NCBI GenBank assembly: GCA_963727755.1
Contig: CAVSHN010000011.1
Span: 186,001-250,000, forward strand
Length of the DNA stretch: 64,000 bases
DNA from: DASYAN01 sp963727755
GTDB lineage: Bacteria > Chloroflexota > Ktedonobacteria > Ktedonobacterales > Ktedonobacteraceae
Direction of reading: 5' to 3'
The notes below the pieces were generated by a model. That model did not search any database. It saw only the letters and a list, made by a program, of their open reading frames with translations, and had not been told where the DNA came from. A program made the position numbers and the translations under genes. Of this stretch, positions 27,751-37,170 are shown in pieces; position 1 is the first letter of the stretch; every line of letters begins with the position of its first letter.

Positions 27751-29676
27751 TCAAGCCGTATGTTGGCTCAGCAAGCTACGTGTCCAGTTCTGTTTCCAGA
27801 AATTGGTATGATCAAGTATCTCCTGAGCACTCTTAACTGATAGTTCACTTACATTGCCTCCCATGAGATGAGCAAGTTTGCGTGCTCTTTGCTCTGGACG
27901 CAGTTCGTTAACAATCGTAATCGTGCGGTTGTCAAAAATTTGCTTATTGACATTGTAGTGAGTGTCGGCAAAGGAGGCAATCTGTGGCAAGTGAGTGACG
28001 CAAATAACTTGGTGATCTCGTGTCAACTGCCACAACTTCTCGCCGACAACTTGGCCGCTGCGACCACTGATACCCGCGTCGATCTCGTCAAAGATCAGAG
28101 TTGGGGTAGCATCGGCTTCAGCGAGAATGGTCTTAAGTGCCAGCATCAAGCGGGATGTTTCACCACCTGAAGCGATCTTTGTGAGCGGTTTGAATGGTTC
28201 ACCAGGATTGGGAGCGATCAGAAATTGGACGCGATCAATCCCGGTCAGGTCGCAGGCATAGGTGTCTTCTGCTTGCCTATTGATGCTAACTGGAACGCCC
28301 TGTTTGTCGGCTACCTGCTCGATTTCAACTTGGAAGCGAGCATGTCGCATATTCAGATCATTAAGTTGTTCTTCCATTGCTCGGGCGAGCCGCTGAGCTG
28401 CTTCATAGCGACGTTGTGAGAGCTTCTGGGCTAGCATACCAATTTCGTGCTGGAACCGATTATCCTGCTGTTGCAATTTGGTAATCATTTCGTCGCGGTT
28501 GACAATCGTATCCAATTCAGCTTGGTTGGCTACTGCATGCTTGGACATTTCCTCAATAGTGGCTCCATATTTGCGCTTGAGCTTGGAGAGCAGATCGAGG
28601 CGTTCCTGTATTTCTTCAAGGCGATGTGGATCATCCTCGATGTCGGTCTCGTAGCTACTGATAGCACTTGCCACATCTTCAAGCTGGTAGATGGCCTCGG
28701 CAAGCATTTCGGCATACTCTTCCATCGTTTTATCGAGTCGTACCAATTCATTGAGACTGTGCTGTGCGTTACCCAATTGGTCGAGGGCTGGCTTGAAATC
28801 ATCGCTGGCAAGTTCGCTACCTTTGATTGAACCATAGATCAGTGTGCATAGTTCCTGCAGGCGTTCGGCATTGCTGAGAATTTTCTGCTCTTCCACCAGT
28901 GCCTTTTCCTCGCCTATACGCAAGTCTGCTTTTTCGATCTCTTCAATCTCATAGCGCAAAAACTCAGCTCGACGTTCTTGTTCGCGAATATTTTTTTGCA
29001 GTAATTGTAGCTTTTTGCGTGCATTGCGCCATTGATTGACTTTCGCGGCCAGCTCTTCACGTAAGGGCAGTGTTTCGGCATAGCGATCTAGAAAATTGAT
29101 GTGTTGTTCCGAGCGCAACAGGCTAATGTGTTCGCTCTGACCATGGATATCGATGAGCCAGCTAGCGACCTGTTGCATCACTTGCTGAGGGAATGCACGT
29201 CCATTGATGCGTGCTACTGTTCTGCCTGAGCGGAAGATATCGCGCGAAAGGATCAGCTCTCCATCTGTGGACTCAATGGCATACTCGTGGAGCAATGATG
29301 CCAGCGCAACGCGGGCGTCAGCGCTATTGGCATCCAAGTGGTGTTGGGGATGGGAGCGATGCTCGACATGCTCGATAACATCGAGAAGAGTATTTGCGCT
29401 ATGCCTAGTGGTCTCGGTCGTCGTCTCGCGTAGTTGCAGTGTATCGTTGATAGGTGGAAGTATTCCGATCGAGAAGACGCCTTCGACTGAGGCGCGTTCA
29501 CAGCCTGCGCGGACAAACTCGGCCCCGATCTTGCCGCCAAGCAAGGCATTAACAGCATCAATGATAATCGACTTGCCCGCCCCTGTCTCGCCTGTAAAGA
29601 CATTGAACTGGCGATTGAGGCGTAAGTTCAGATGATTGATAATCGCAAAGTTTTTAATCGTTAATTCAAGTAGCAT
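27751..29676 (-). CDS. recN: DNA repair protein RecN
   Basis: 641-residue SMC-like ATPase acting early in double-strand break repair. The N-terminal LLELTIKNFAII and Walker A GETGAGKSIIIDA (about 30-42) are typical. Two long coiled-coil arms flank the middle. The C-terminal head has the ABC signature LTKIASGGETSRLMLALK, Walker B TLIFDEIDAGISGRSG and the H-loop VTHLPQIASFAD. ATG 29676 was preferred to an in-frame GTG at 29685. It overlaps nadK by 11 bases, so the two are coupled, the common nadK-recN arrangement. Confidence 0.96.
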   Translation of the reverse strand: MLLELTIKNFAIINHLNLRLNRQFNVFTGETGAGKSIIIDAVNALLGGKIGAEFVRAGCERASVEGVFSIGILPPINDTLQLRETTTETTRHSANTLLDVIEHVEHRSHPQHHLDANSADARVALASLLHEYAIESTDGELILSRDIFRSGRTVARINGRAFPQQVMQQVASWLIDIHGQSEHISLLRSEQHINFLDRYAETLPLREELAAKVNQWRNARKKLQLLQKNIREQERRAEFLRYEIEEIEKADLRIGEEKALVEEQKILSNAERLQELCTLIYGSIKGSELASDDFKPALDQLGNAQHSLNELVRLDKTMEEYAEMLAEAIYQLEDVASAISSYETDIEDDPHRLEEIQERLDLLSKLKRKYGATIEEMSKHAVANQAELDTIVNRDEMITKLQQQDNRFQHEIGMLAQKLSQRRYEAAQRLARAMEEQLNDLNMRHARFQVEIEQVADKQGVPVSINRQAEDTYACDLTGIDRVQFLIAPNPGEPFKPLTKIASGGETSRLMLALKTILAEADATPTLIFDEIDAGISGRSGQVVGEKLWQLTRDHQVICVTHLPQIASFADTHYNVNKQIFDNRTITIVNELRPEQRARKLAHLMGGNVSELSVKSAQEILDHTNFWKQNWTRSLLSQHTA

Positions 29677-30547
29677 GATTGTCACTAGCTGGTGTGCTGC
29701 TATCTTTTAATTTTGCGCTGATAATCTGGTAAAAATGCGTTGGCGGTCGGCGTCTCAGGAACCTAGTGACAAACTGGCTTTTCTGGACGGTGACGATTGC
29801 GCCATCTGTAACTTCACGGTTCAACTGCCCGTCGGCAGAAAAGACTCCGTGCTGGTCATGGGTAAAAATTTGTAATTTGATCTTTGCCTCTGGTTGCAGG
29901 ATCAGGGATCGGTCAGAGGCAAGGTGTGGAGCGATCGGTGTCATAACGCTACTGCGCACCTGTGGATGTAGTAAGGGGCCTCCCACTGCCATATTGTAAG
30001 CCGTTGAGCCTGTCGCAGTCGAAATAATGGTGCCATCGGCAAAGCTAGTATTGTAGTAGTAGCTATCAACCCATACCTTGATCTGCACAATGCGGGGCCA
30101 TGTCCCGCGAGCAATTACGATATCATTGAGTGCCAAGAACTCTTCGCATTGTCCATTCTGCTCTAGCGCAGCATGCAGCATAGTCCGTTCATCGACCCAG
30201 ACAGAGCTATCCCCATTAAGATAGTAGTGCAGATGGGTTGTAACCTCTTCAGGTTCCAGTTCGGTCAGAAATCCTACCCGTCCGAAATTAATCCCCACAA
30301 TGGGTACCCCGAGACAGGCGCAGAGACGTGCAGCATGAATAATCGTGCCATCGCCGCCGAGGACCAGTGACAGGTCACAGCCCTCGAACTGCGAACTTGT
30401 GCATTCCTGACTTTCCCCTTGGATATCGATGGCCCGCACATGATGGCCTTGCATTCTTAAAGTGGACATCAGCTGAGATGCAAGGATGGATGTCTCTTCT
30501 TTAAGTCCCTGATAGAATAAGGCAATCGTCTTCACACTTGTCTCCAT
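29666..30547 (-). CDS. nadK: NAD kinase
   Basis: 293 residues; phosphorylates NAD to NADP. The family motif GGDGTIIHAARLC (near 64) binds phosphate, NDIVIARG and FADGTIISTATGSTAYNMAVGGPLLHP form the NAD site, and a C-terminal beta-sandwich domain ends in RFLRRRPPTHFY. ATG 30547 matches the family start (KTIALFYQG); an upstream in-frame start at 30568 would add seven residues. It overlaps recN and the Nudix gene follows. No regulatory sequence is recognised upstream. Confidence 0.95.
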   Translation of the reverse strand: METSVKTIALFYQGLKEETSILASQLMSTLRMQGHHVRAIDIQGESQECTSSQFEGCDLSLVLGGDGTIIHAARLCACLGVPIVGINFGRVGFLTELEPEEVTTHLHYYLNGDSSVWVDERTMLHAALEQNGQCEEFLALNDIVIARGTWPRIVQIKVWVDSYYYNTSFADGTIISTATGSTAYNMAVGGPLLHPQVRSSVMTPIAPHLASDRSLILQPEAKIKLQIFTHDQHGVFSADGQLNREVTDGAIVTVQKSQFVTRFLRRRPPTHFYQIISAKLKDSSTPASDNHAT

Positions 30548-30654
30548 TAGGCAAACAAGGGCGAACACAACGTGCCGCCCCTACTTGTTTAGGGTAATGG
30601 TACGCTATGGGGTGGGACTTGTCAACAGGATTGGTTAGGATGGATGTTCTCGAA

Positions 30655-31008
30655 TCAATGTAGCTTGAGTCCATCAATGGCACGATAGTCGGCTATGTTT
30701 CTGGTGACAACTGGACGGGCGTCATCCCGCTCTTCCTTGATGTCTTTTTTGAGTTGCTCTCCATCGACAAGATCTTTCCATACACCTGCTGTGTTACGAA
30801 CGGCCTCTAGGATAGCTTCCGGGCGATGCGTCCGATGATGGTGCTTCTTCATAACAGGCATCGGAGTTAGCGTAGCCACGGGCTCGCTATCTTGCTGGAG
30901 CACGAGAGCACGCGGTTCTTTGGTTGTGCGCACTTCCTCTATCACTTGGAGCAACTCTGTCAAGCTGAGTGTACTGACGTTGATGTTTTTTGTAGCTTCT
31001 TGTGCCAT
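30655..31008 (-). CDS. Antitoxin fused to the tail of a PIN-domain toxin (VapBC remnant)
   Basis: 117 residues. The first 90 look like a Phd/VapB-style antitoxin: TLSLTELLQVIEEVRTTKEP, then LVLQQDSEPVATLTPM and an AGVWKDLVDGEQLKKDIKEE tail. Such an antitoxin would usually end there. Instead the frame runs into ARPVVTRNIADYRAIDGLKLH, which matches the last strand and helix of VapC PIN toxins (VTRNxxDFxxIxGLxL). An internal deletion removing most of a downstream vapC would produce exactly this. The catalytic acidic residues of PIN are absent, so no toxin activity is expected; the antitoxin part may still bind DNA. Confidence 0.6.
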   Translation of the reverse strand: MAQEATKNINVSTLSLTELLQVIEEVRTTKEPRALVLQQDSEPVATLTPMPVMKKHHHRTHRPEAILEAVRNTAGVWKDLVDGEQLKKDIKEERDDARPVVTRNIADYRAIDGLKLH

Positions 31009-32213
31009 TGTTTACGCCTTCTCAAAGGGATATTTAAATTCTGTCATAGTGCCTATCGCCATTATGCCATATCTTCTGTCAATTTGTATCTTTTCTCAAT
31101 ATTTCGGGGTAAAATTGCTGATGAGCTTTTGTCATCACGCATCTGTCCTGAATATTTTCAATCGGATCAGCCCCGGATTTTTGAGATGATCAGGGCATTT
31201 GGGAAGCTCGCGTAGCTGCTCATCAAGAATGAGACTGCACGTAGAAATTTAAGTTAAAAGAGGGCGCTCTGTCCAAATCTAGATGAGCGAGATTTTAGCT
31301 TGCCTATACCCTGATGATACGTCAATTCGCAAGAAATATTGAACAGGGGTCAGAAAGTCATACTCATCCATCTCCCGTACGGCCCGGGTGAGCAGTTCGA
31401 CTGTGGGTTTCTTCATCGCTGGCAAAAACGCTAGGTGCACCCCCATAGTACCATAATATTGATGTATTGCAATACTTGCGTATAATCAGGTATGCTCCTG
31501 TAGAGTCACTTTCTCATAGAGAACTTGGGGACGTCTGGACCGTCATTGATTTGGAAGCTTAGATCTTGAAAGTAATTTGTGAGGGAATGTTGTGTCCCCT
31601 TGAAAAATGAGCGAACCATGAGTCAAAACGTCAGATAACTATTTATCAGCAGGAGAAAGGCTAACCATACATCCGTTCCTCCATTTGCCTGATTCATACT
31701 GATAACCGTACTATCGACTTATCATCAATAATTATAGATAAAGTAACCACTTGACAAAATCGATGAAAATCTATCATAATCTTCATATGAGGAACGAATT
31801 GGAAGGCTCCTATCTCCCCACCTTTTGCAGCCATCTGTGAAATCCTCGCAGCAAACAGCCTGATGTCTCTGAAAATCTTCATAGTCTCTTTGAAGCTTGC
31901 AGGAAGGACTTGATCCACAAGAGCGCAAAGAGCACAGTGGGCTAGAGCCTGCTCTTGGCATGGTCCGTCGCTCTCAATGCGCTCGGCCCCGCGCAGGTGA
32001 GAGAAACAGGCATGTCCACATACGAGAGCATTGAATGCTCTTGATCTATAAATTGGTAATATAATGTAGTGCAATCTTTGATGTCAGTCATGTTAACAAT
32101 CGTTGAAACCACATATGATCACCTTAATAGGAAAAGTAGAATATGTGATGGACTCGTGTAATGGATATAGCTGGTTTTTAAGTGGATTTGACGCTTGTCT
32201 AAAGGAATAGAAG
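31009..32213. other. Long region with no confident gene
   Basis: About 1.2 kb. It contains one 55-codon minus-strand frame listed separately, and a 126-codon frame at 31694-32074 whose Cys/His-rich translation matches nothing I know. AT-rich stretches suggest promoters near 31440-31500 and 32060-32130. The region lies between the broken VapBC remnant and the toxin-like locus and may be eroded accessory DNA. Confidence 0.5.
31279..31446 (-). CDS. Possible small protein or gene remnant, 55 residues
   Basis: ATG 31446 to TAG 31279. The translation has a plausible amphipathic core, VELLTRAVREMDEYDF followed by LTPVQYFLRIDVSSG, that reads like the helical segment of a larger protein. No ribosome site is obvious and no family is recognised. 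It may be an eroded fragment. Confidence 0.3.
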   Translation of the reverse strand: MGVHLAFLPAMKKPTVELLTRAVREMDEYDFLTPVQYFLRIDVSSGYRQAKISLI

Positions 32214-33313
32214 ATGCGAAAAGAAACGTCATCGTCGCATGAAGGAAAAGATCACAAATCTGATGCGCCAACAAACAATGTTGCTCTGTCCTCATGGCAA
32301 AGTACGGGATTTTGCCACCCGTCAGCAGACTTATCGGTATACCAAGGATGATTTCTTCACATTGCGCTCTGGCGAACGAGTCCCACGCTTGCGGGGGAGG
32401 AGAATTTGATGATTATGGAGATACCTATAACACAGGATGGAACGACGATACCTATAACACAGGATGGAACGATGATTCCTATAATACAGGATGGAACGAT
32501 GATTCTCTATAACACAGGATGGAACGATGATTCCTATAATACAAGATGGAACGACGATACCTATAACACAGGATGGCACAGAGATCCCTCTGATTCAGAA
32601 GGATACGCAAGGAGATCCCCCGGGAGAGATTGGTACGACCAACCAGAAGAATGGAGAGAGAATGCAGGGCGAGGGAGAAGTCTCTCTCCAGAACGAGATC
32701 CGATCGGAAGGGAGATCCATCCAGGAGAGTGGTCAGGTGAGCAAGATGGCACAAATGTAGATAAAGATGAGCAAGAGCGAAGAGATGAGCAAAAACGAAG
32801 AGATGAGGCTGAAGCGTTACTGAAAGAGGCTGCGAAGTTCATCCAGCTGTTGAGGATGAAGGATCAAGGGTATGTGAGGCCACATAATGGTGGGGAATAT
32901 GACGGCGGGCAGGGTGATGGCAATGGTGGTGGGGATGATGGAAAGCCTGTCGGGTACGATAGTAGTGGTGAGAGTGATACTGGAAGTGTATACAGTGCAG
33001 ACGGTGATCCAGAACTACGTGCCACGAGGCGGCCTGTCTTTGACTCTGGAAAACTGATGGTGTTGCAATAGATGGTCAAACATTCATCCTACATCATCAT
33101 GCCTACAATAGCCTGTTCAAATCTGATAGAAGGGATATTATGCCAGACGATATCACCGACGCCCTTTCAACGGAGCCTGGACCAGCTAACCCTGGTAGCG
33201 TTAGATACCTTAATCCTTTTACAGGCACAAGAGTATACGTGAATCTGACTACTAGCACAATCGTTGGGATTTCGCCGATTGATTTTAAGTCTCCTGATAG
33301 GAGGTCGCAATGA
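32214..33313 (+). pseudogene. Toxin-like protein with 9-residue repeats, several frameshifts
   Basis: Starts at ATG 32214 behind AAAGGA. Reading across at least three shifts (near 32336-32400, in the repeats near 32505, and near 33050) gives about 365 residues: a polar N-terminus, a repeat tract YNTGWNDD(T/S) x6, a charged low-complexity middle (SPERDPIGREI, DEQERRDEQKRRDEAEALLKEAAKFIQLL), a Gly/Asp linker, then a compact C-terminal domain: DGVAIDGQTFILHHHAYN, RRDIMPDDITDAL, GSVRYLNPFTGTRVYVN and IVGISPIDFK. That order (His, DDI helix, RY, VYVN, IVG strand) resembles DUF4258/BECR-type ribonuclease toxin tips. It overlaps the next gene by ATGA, as toxin/immunity pairs do. Toxin nature is inference. 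Confidence 0.5.
32424..32586 (+). repeat. Six tandem 27-bp units encoding YNTGWNDDT
   Basis: Units begin CCTATAACACAGGATGGAAC; the fourth has one additional base, shifting the frame within the tract. The period of 27 with coding-phase conservation shows that it encoded a 9-residue protein repeat rather than a CRISPR. Confidence 0.9.
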
Positions 33314-33874
33314 TCAAATTGATAGGATTGCAGTCTATTATTACGACAATAGCGGCATATAGGTCCACAGAAGGCGTATATGATATCGAGTCAGGGAAAC
33401 TGTCGGATGACAGTTGTAGGGGGCACTGACGTAACTACTTACGCGGCCATGATGTGGGTAGACAGAGAGGGTTTTTTTTGCGAGTTGGAGTGCATCACCC
33501 CACGCGTGGAGGAACAAGCATGTTGTCATTACCCATATAATCTTGTCCTCTGCTACGGCTTGCCACAGCTTAAAGTCCTGTCAGACGACGGTATCTGCGT
33601 TGTTCAGGATCAAGGAGACAGTTACACAATCTGGCTCTCCAGAGATAAAACAATCGATGATGAGATTGTGTTTGAAAGCATCCATTTCTTGTTTGCTGAT
33701 GGTGAATTGGTGGGGATAAAGGCCGATCAGATCTCAATTCGAGCCCTCCGGCTGAATACTTATCCAGGGAAGCATTGCTATTGGGTAAATGAGTTGATGA
33801 TGAGACCGCCGATTGAGGTGCTCTCGGCGGCCCCTGTGTGGTCAAGACGAGAAGCACGATCTTATTACGTTTGA
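33310..33874 (+). CDS. Putative immunity-like protein, one frameshift
   Basis: The start ATG at 33310 shares ATGA with the stop of the preceding toxin-like gene. The first 35 codons (MIKLIGLQSIITTIAAYRST, then IESGKLSDDSC) run into a one-base shift near 33410 and continue as GGTDVTTYAAMMWVDREGFFCEL to the stop at 33874, about 187 residues in all. The protein is soluble, acidic and beta-rich (VLSDDGICVVQDQGDSYTIWL), typical in style of immunity proteins, but no family is recognised. An in-frame ATG at 33380 would give a shorter version. Confidence 0.5.
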
Positions 33875-34041
33875 GTCTGAAGCAGAGGGAGAATGGCAAG
33901 ACACATCGCTCTAACTTCATACGTATGCGGCTTTCCTCAAACGACTGAACGTGATTGACATAACTGGTTGAGCACTTTTCGAGTTAACCAACGAAACGCT
34001 AGGTGTAAGTCCAGCACGATGGACATGGAGGGATCTCCAAG

Positions 34042-34581
34042 GTGAATAACATCATGAAACTATGGCACTATCTTCCAGACTCAGAGAAATGTTTGTCTTT
34101 CGTCCGTCTTGTGGAAAGCGAAGTTGATTGCAATGAACCGATGGTTGCTGCCAATGCGGTTTGCACGGTGCTGTGGTCAGTGGTGCGCCCGCTTGCGGTG
34201 ACATTTTCAATGGTTGCGAGGCCGCGTGAAGTCCCCTTTCTTGAATACAAAATCCCTGTCCCGATTGAAGATTGGCATCTACTTGAAGTAGATGTTCCTG
34301 CTCATGTTGCTATTGCCAGATGGGCCGGATGGGTAAAAGATCCTAGCAAGTATAGCGAGGAGGAGATCCCTGAATTGACGCCGCAAGCCTTGGCAAACAG
34401 GTTGGCACGCGCTCACTATCGCAACAGCTTCCAGAAGGGTATGTCCCTGTACTGGATACCCTTGAGCTGCACTACACACGGGCACGTCTTCTGGAGTACC
34501 AGAAACCCTATGCCGAACTGGCCTGGGGCCCAGAAACGTATGCTATTCGGCATGTGTCAAACGCTCCCCGATTTGGGTTAG
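34042..34581 (+). CDS. Unknown protein of the toxin-like locus, probable frameshift near its end
   Basis: GTG 34042 follows GGAGGG; an ATG at 34054 is the alternative. The first 120 residues read well (KLWHYLPDSEKCLSFVRLVE; YKIPVPIEDWHLLEVDVPAH; IPELTPQALANRLARAHY). After about 34410 the other frame looks more protein-like (LPEGYVPVLDTLELHYTRAR, then LLEYQKPYAELAWGPETYAI), so a base is probably gained or lost there and the true end is unclear. It is 167 bases downstream of the immunity-like gene and could be a second immunity protein or an unrelated gene. No family recognised. Confidence 0.5.
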   Translation: MNNIMKLWHYLPDSEKCLSFVRLVESEVDCNEPMVAANAVCTVLWSVVRPLAVTFSMVARPREVPFLEYKIPVPIEDWHLLEVDVPAHVAIARWAGWVKDPSKYSEEEIPELTPQALANRLARAHYRNSFQKGMSLYWIPLSCTTHGHVFWSTRNPMPNWPGAQKRMLFGMCQTLPDLG

Positions 34582-34592
34582 GATGGAAGTTC

Positions 34593-36076
34593 TCAAAGAC
34601 GTTTGGGATGAAACGTCTCTTCTATAAACCACCAAGCCTCTTCTTTAGAACGAACATGCCCTTCAGCTTGCTGCTCGGCGATAGACTCCAACACTTGTCC
34701 TACCAGTGGTCCAGGTTCAAGATTGAAGCGCTGCATCAGTTCGCTAGCCTAAATCAGCCTTGGTGGGAGAATGCTCTCGCGTTCGCGGATATAGCGTGTC
34801 AGCAAGAGGCGAACAGTTGCTAGATGATGCTGCCAGTGCTCGGTGAGTGGTTGGGGGCCACGCATCGCCAGATGATCTGAGAGAGAGATCAAAGCTACGA
34901 TGATCCCAGTAGGTCCCAGGTCTACGAAATAGCGGCGGATAGCACGTGCTGTCAACTGATCATGCCTCAACTGCCCGGGTCGCATATGGTGGGCAACGAT
35001 TTGCTGTACCAGACGGCGATCGTGCGAACTGGCGTGCAAACGCTGCATGATGGCTTGTGCTAGTGGGATGCCTCTCTGAGGATGGTGGTAAAAGGTGATG
35101 GTACCCTCTTCATTGATGGCATATGTGATCGTTTTGCCGATATCATGCAGAAGAGTTGCTAGCTTAGTTGCTGGTGCCGTTAGCATACTGAAGTTAAAGA
35201 AGCCTTGTTGTTCTGCTTCACGGAGCAACTGCTGTATCGCTACAAGATCTTCCTGACTACTGGCTAATGGAGAGTGTTCTATCTCTGCTGGTGCTTGTTG
35301 GAGCAGTGTAGCTAATCTTTCGAGTGCTCCTACGCTTTCTAAGGAATGTTCTAGCACATCCCAGTGGTGCAGGGCTGGTTGGGGCATGCCGCGTGCTGGG
35401 ATAATTCGGGCATTAGTGCTGTCAGCAGGCCATGGGTATCGAGGAAGCGCAGTCGTGCAGTTGCTCCATCCGGCTGTAGGATGCTGTAGAGTTCTTCGTG
35501 GATGCGTGCGCCTGCAACCTGTGGTAAGAGTGAGGCATCGCGGCATATCATCTGTTCGGTTTGGCTCTCAAGAGTGAGCTGGTAGCGTGCTAGAAAGCGG
35601 ATAGCACGCAGCATACGTAGCGGGTCGTCCTGGAACACCTTGTCGTTGACAGAACGCAGGATGTGTGCTTCAAGATCGGCAACACCGTTTAGCGGATCTA
35701 TCAAGGCAAGCCCTTCATTTGTTCTGAGATGCTGAACCATATTATCTAAAGGGACGGCTATAGCATTGAGCGTGAAGTCACGTAACAGCAAATCAGCCTC
35801 AATGCTATCACCTTGGAGGGGTGAGAGATCGATGACAAGTTCTTGTGGAGTCTGCTTGAGTACGACACGACAAGCTTTCTCATGCATGGGCGCATAATAG
35901 CCTCCCAGCTCGTAGGCGAGTTGGCGGCCAAGTTTGAGGTAGTCGCCATCAGTAACGATATCCCAATCGCTCCAAGGTTGTTGGAGCAACAGGTTGCGTA
36001 CCGAACCTCCTACTAAGTAGGCTTGGGAGCCAGCATTGTGAAAAAAGTGAACTGTCTGCTGTAAAATGACCTCCAT
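34593..36076 (-). CDS. cca: tRNA nucleotidyltransferase / poly(A) polymerase-like with HD domain, two frameshifts
   Basis: Adds or repairs the CCA end of tRNA. The N-terminal head has AYLVGGSVRNLLL and SDWDIVTDGD (metal-binding Asp pair), RDFTLNAIA, DPLRMLRAIRFLARY, all class II nucleotidyltransferase motifs. One shift near 35395-35410 joins LLTALMPEL to RGMPQPALHHWDVLEHSLE. The HD domain then follows (LLHDIGKTITY, QQIVAHHMRPG). A second shift near 34760 hides the usual C-terminal helix pair, ELMQRFNLEPGPLVGQVLES...EEAWWFIEETF, ending at 34593. Repaired length is about 493 residues. The gene is normally important for growth, so errors are likelier than decay. Confidence 0.88.
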
Positions 36077-36114
36077 TTTCCCCTCCTAACCCTTGCTATC
36101 GGTGTCCCCCCCCA

Positions 36115-37154
36115 TCAGAATTCGGATTCTGGCGAGTGCTGGATATAGGTGCTCAGGTAGTTCAGACGGCGCCCAATCTCTGCTGCTTGCTGCTGGAGTG
36201 CCCAAGTATCTGCGATCAGTTCAGCTATTTGCTGATCAACGGATGGTGAATGTGAGAGCGGTCCTGATACAGTATTCGATGGTGGCAATGGTACGGTCTC
36301 GGAGGGGATGCTTAGTGGCATCTGCGTCTCTGGAAAAGCTTTAGCGGTAGGTTGCTGCTGGTTGGGAGTAACTGGTGCTTGTATCTGATCTGTTTCAGCT
36401 TGTTGAATTGGTGTTTGGATTGGTCGGATCTCATGAACAGGTGTTTGGATGATAGGTGCATCCTGTACTAGCAATGGTGTCTTTGTCAGTATATGTGTTT
36501 GTGTTGATGCGGAAGGCTCTGCAAGGGTCACCGTTTGCTTATTGACTGTAGAGGTAGGGAAAGGGACCTGTGGCGCAGGAAATGACACTTGTGTCTTGGC
36601 AAGTTCCAAGGGATCTGCAAGGGCCACAGTTTGTTTATTGACTGTGGAGGTAGAGAAAGTCCTACCTGTGGATGTATCGTCGGCCCTAGGGGGGGCCACA
36701 GTTTGTTTATTGACTGTGGAGGTAGAGAAAGTCCTACCTGTGGATGTATCGTCGGCCCTAGAGAGAGCCACAGTTTGTTTATTGACTGTGGAGGTAGAGA
36801 AAGTCCTACCTGTGGATGTATCGTCAGCCCTAGAGAGAGCCACAGTTTGTTTATTGACTGTAGAAGTAGGGAAAGGGACCTGTGGCACAGGAAATGATTC
36901 CTGTGTCCTAGTCGGTGCGGAAGGCCCTACAAAGGTTGCAGGTTGCTTGTTGACAGTAGAGTCAGGGAGTAGTACTGCCTCTGTCTTAGCTGATGCGGAG
37001 GGCTCTGTAGAGGTCACAACTTGCTTGTTGGCTACGCGTTTGACATCGCCTGCTGGCTGGTTTCACCTGTTTTTGCCTTATTATCTCTAACTAGGAAAAA
37101 GGCTGCTATCAAAGCAAGGATGCCTATGATAATAAGTCCTGCTACAATAATCAT
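36115..37154 (-). CDS. Single-pass membrane protein with Thr/Val-rich tandem repeats, one frameshift
   Basis: ATG 37154 follows AAAGGAG. The first 23 residues are one membrane helix (MIIVAGLIIIGILALIAAFF), then a basic stretch. A one-base shift near 37035 leads into the frame carrying many copies of STVNKQ followed by Thr/Ala/Pro-rich linkers (SRADDTSTGRTF). Near-identical 24-residue units are encoded by 72-bp tandem repeats. The C-terminal 60 residues return to ordinary sequence with a helical segment (DQQIAELIADTWALQQQAAE). About 345 residues when repaired. It lies 16 bases after the HlyD-like gene, same strand; perhaps an extended spacer or wall-spanning protein. Confidence 0.7.
36623..36866 (-). 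repeat. 72-bp tandem repeats within the membrane protein gene
   Basis: GCCACAGTTTGTTTATTGAC begins units at 36623, 36695, 36767 and 36839, exactly 72 bases apart, with only a few differences. More diverged copies of the STVNKQ-encoding box lie on both sides. Confidence 0.92.
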
Positions 37155-37170
37155 AGATCGCTCCTTTTGC

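Noticed and set aside
31694..32074. 126-codon minus-strand frame rich in Cys and His
   Set aside because: No ribosome site, no recognisable pattern and competing open frames on the same stretch; left as unassigned sequence.
36623..36911. Regular 72-bp repeats as a CRISPR array
   Set aside because: Units are contiguous without variable spacers and lie in coding phase. The 27-bp tract at 32424 and the 29-bp pair at 6510 fail for the same reason. No cas genes.
36449..37090. Plus-strand open frame of 213 codons with repeats
   Set aside because: Antisense of the STVNKQ-repeat membrane protein; no ribosome site and Cys-rich, non-protein-like translation.
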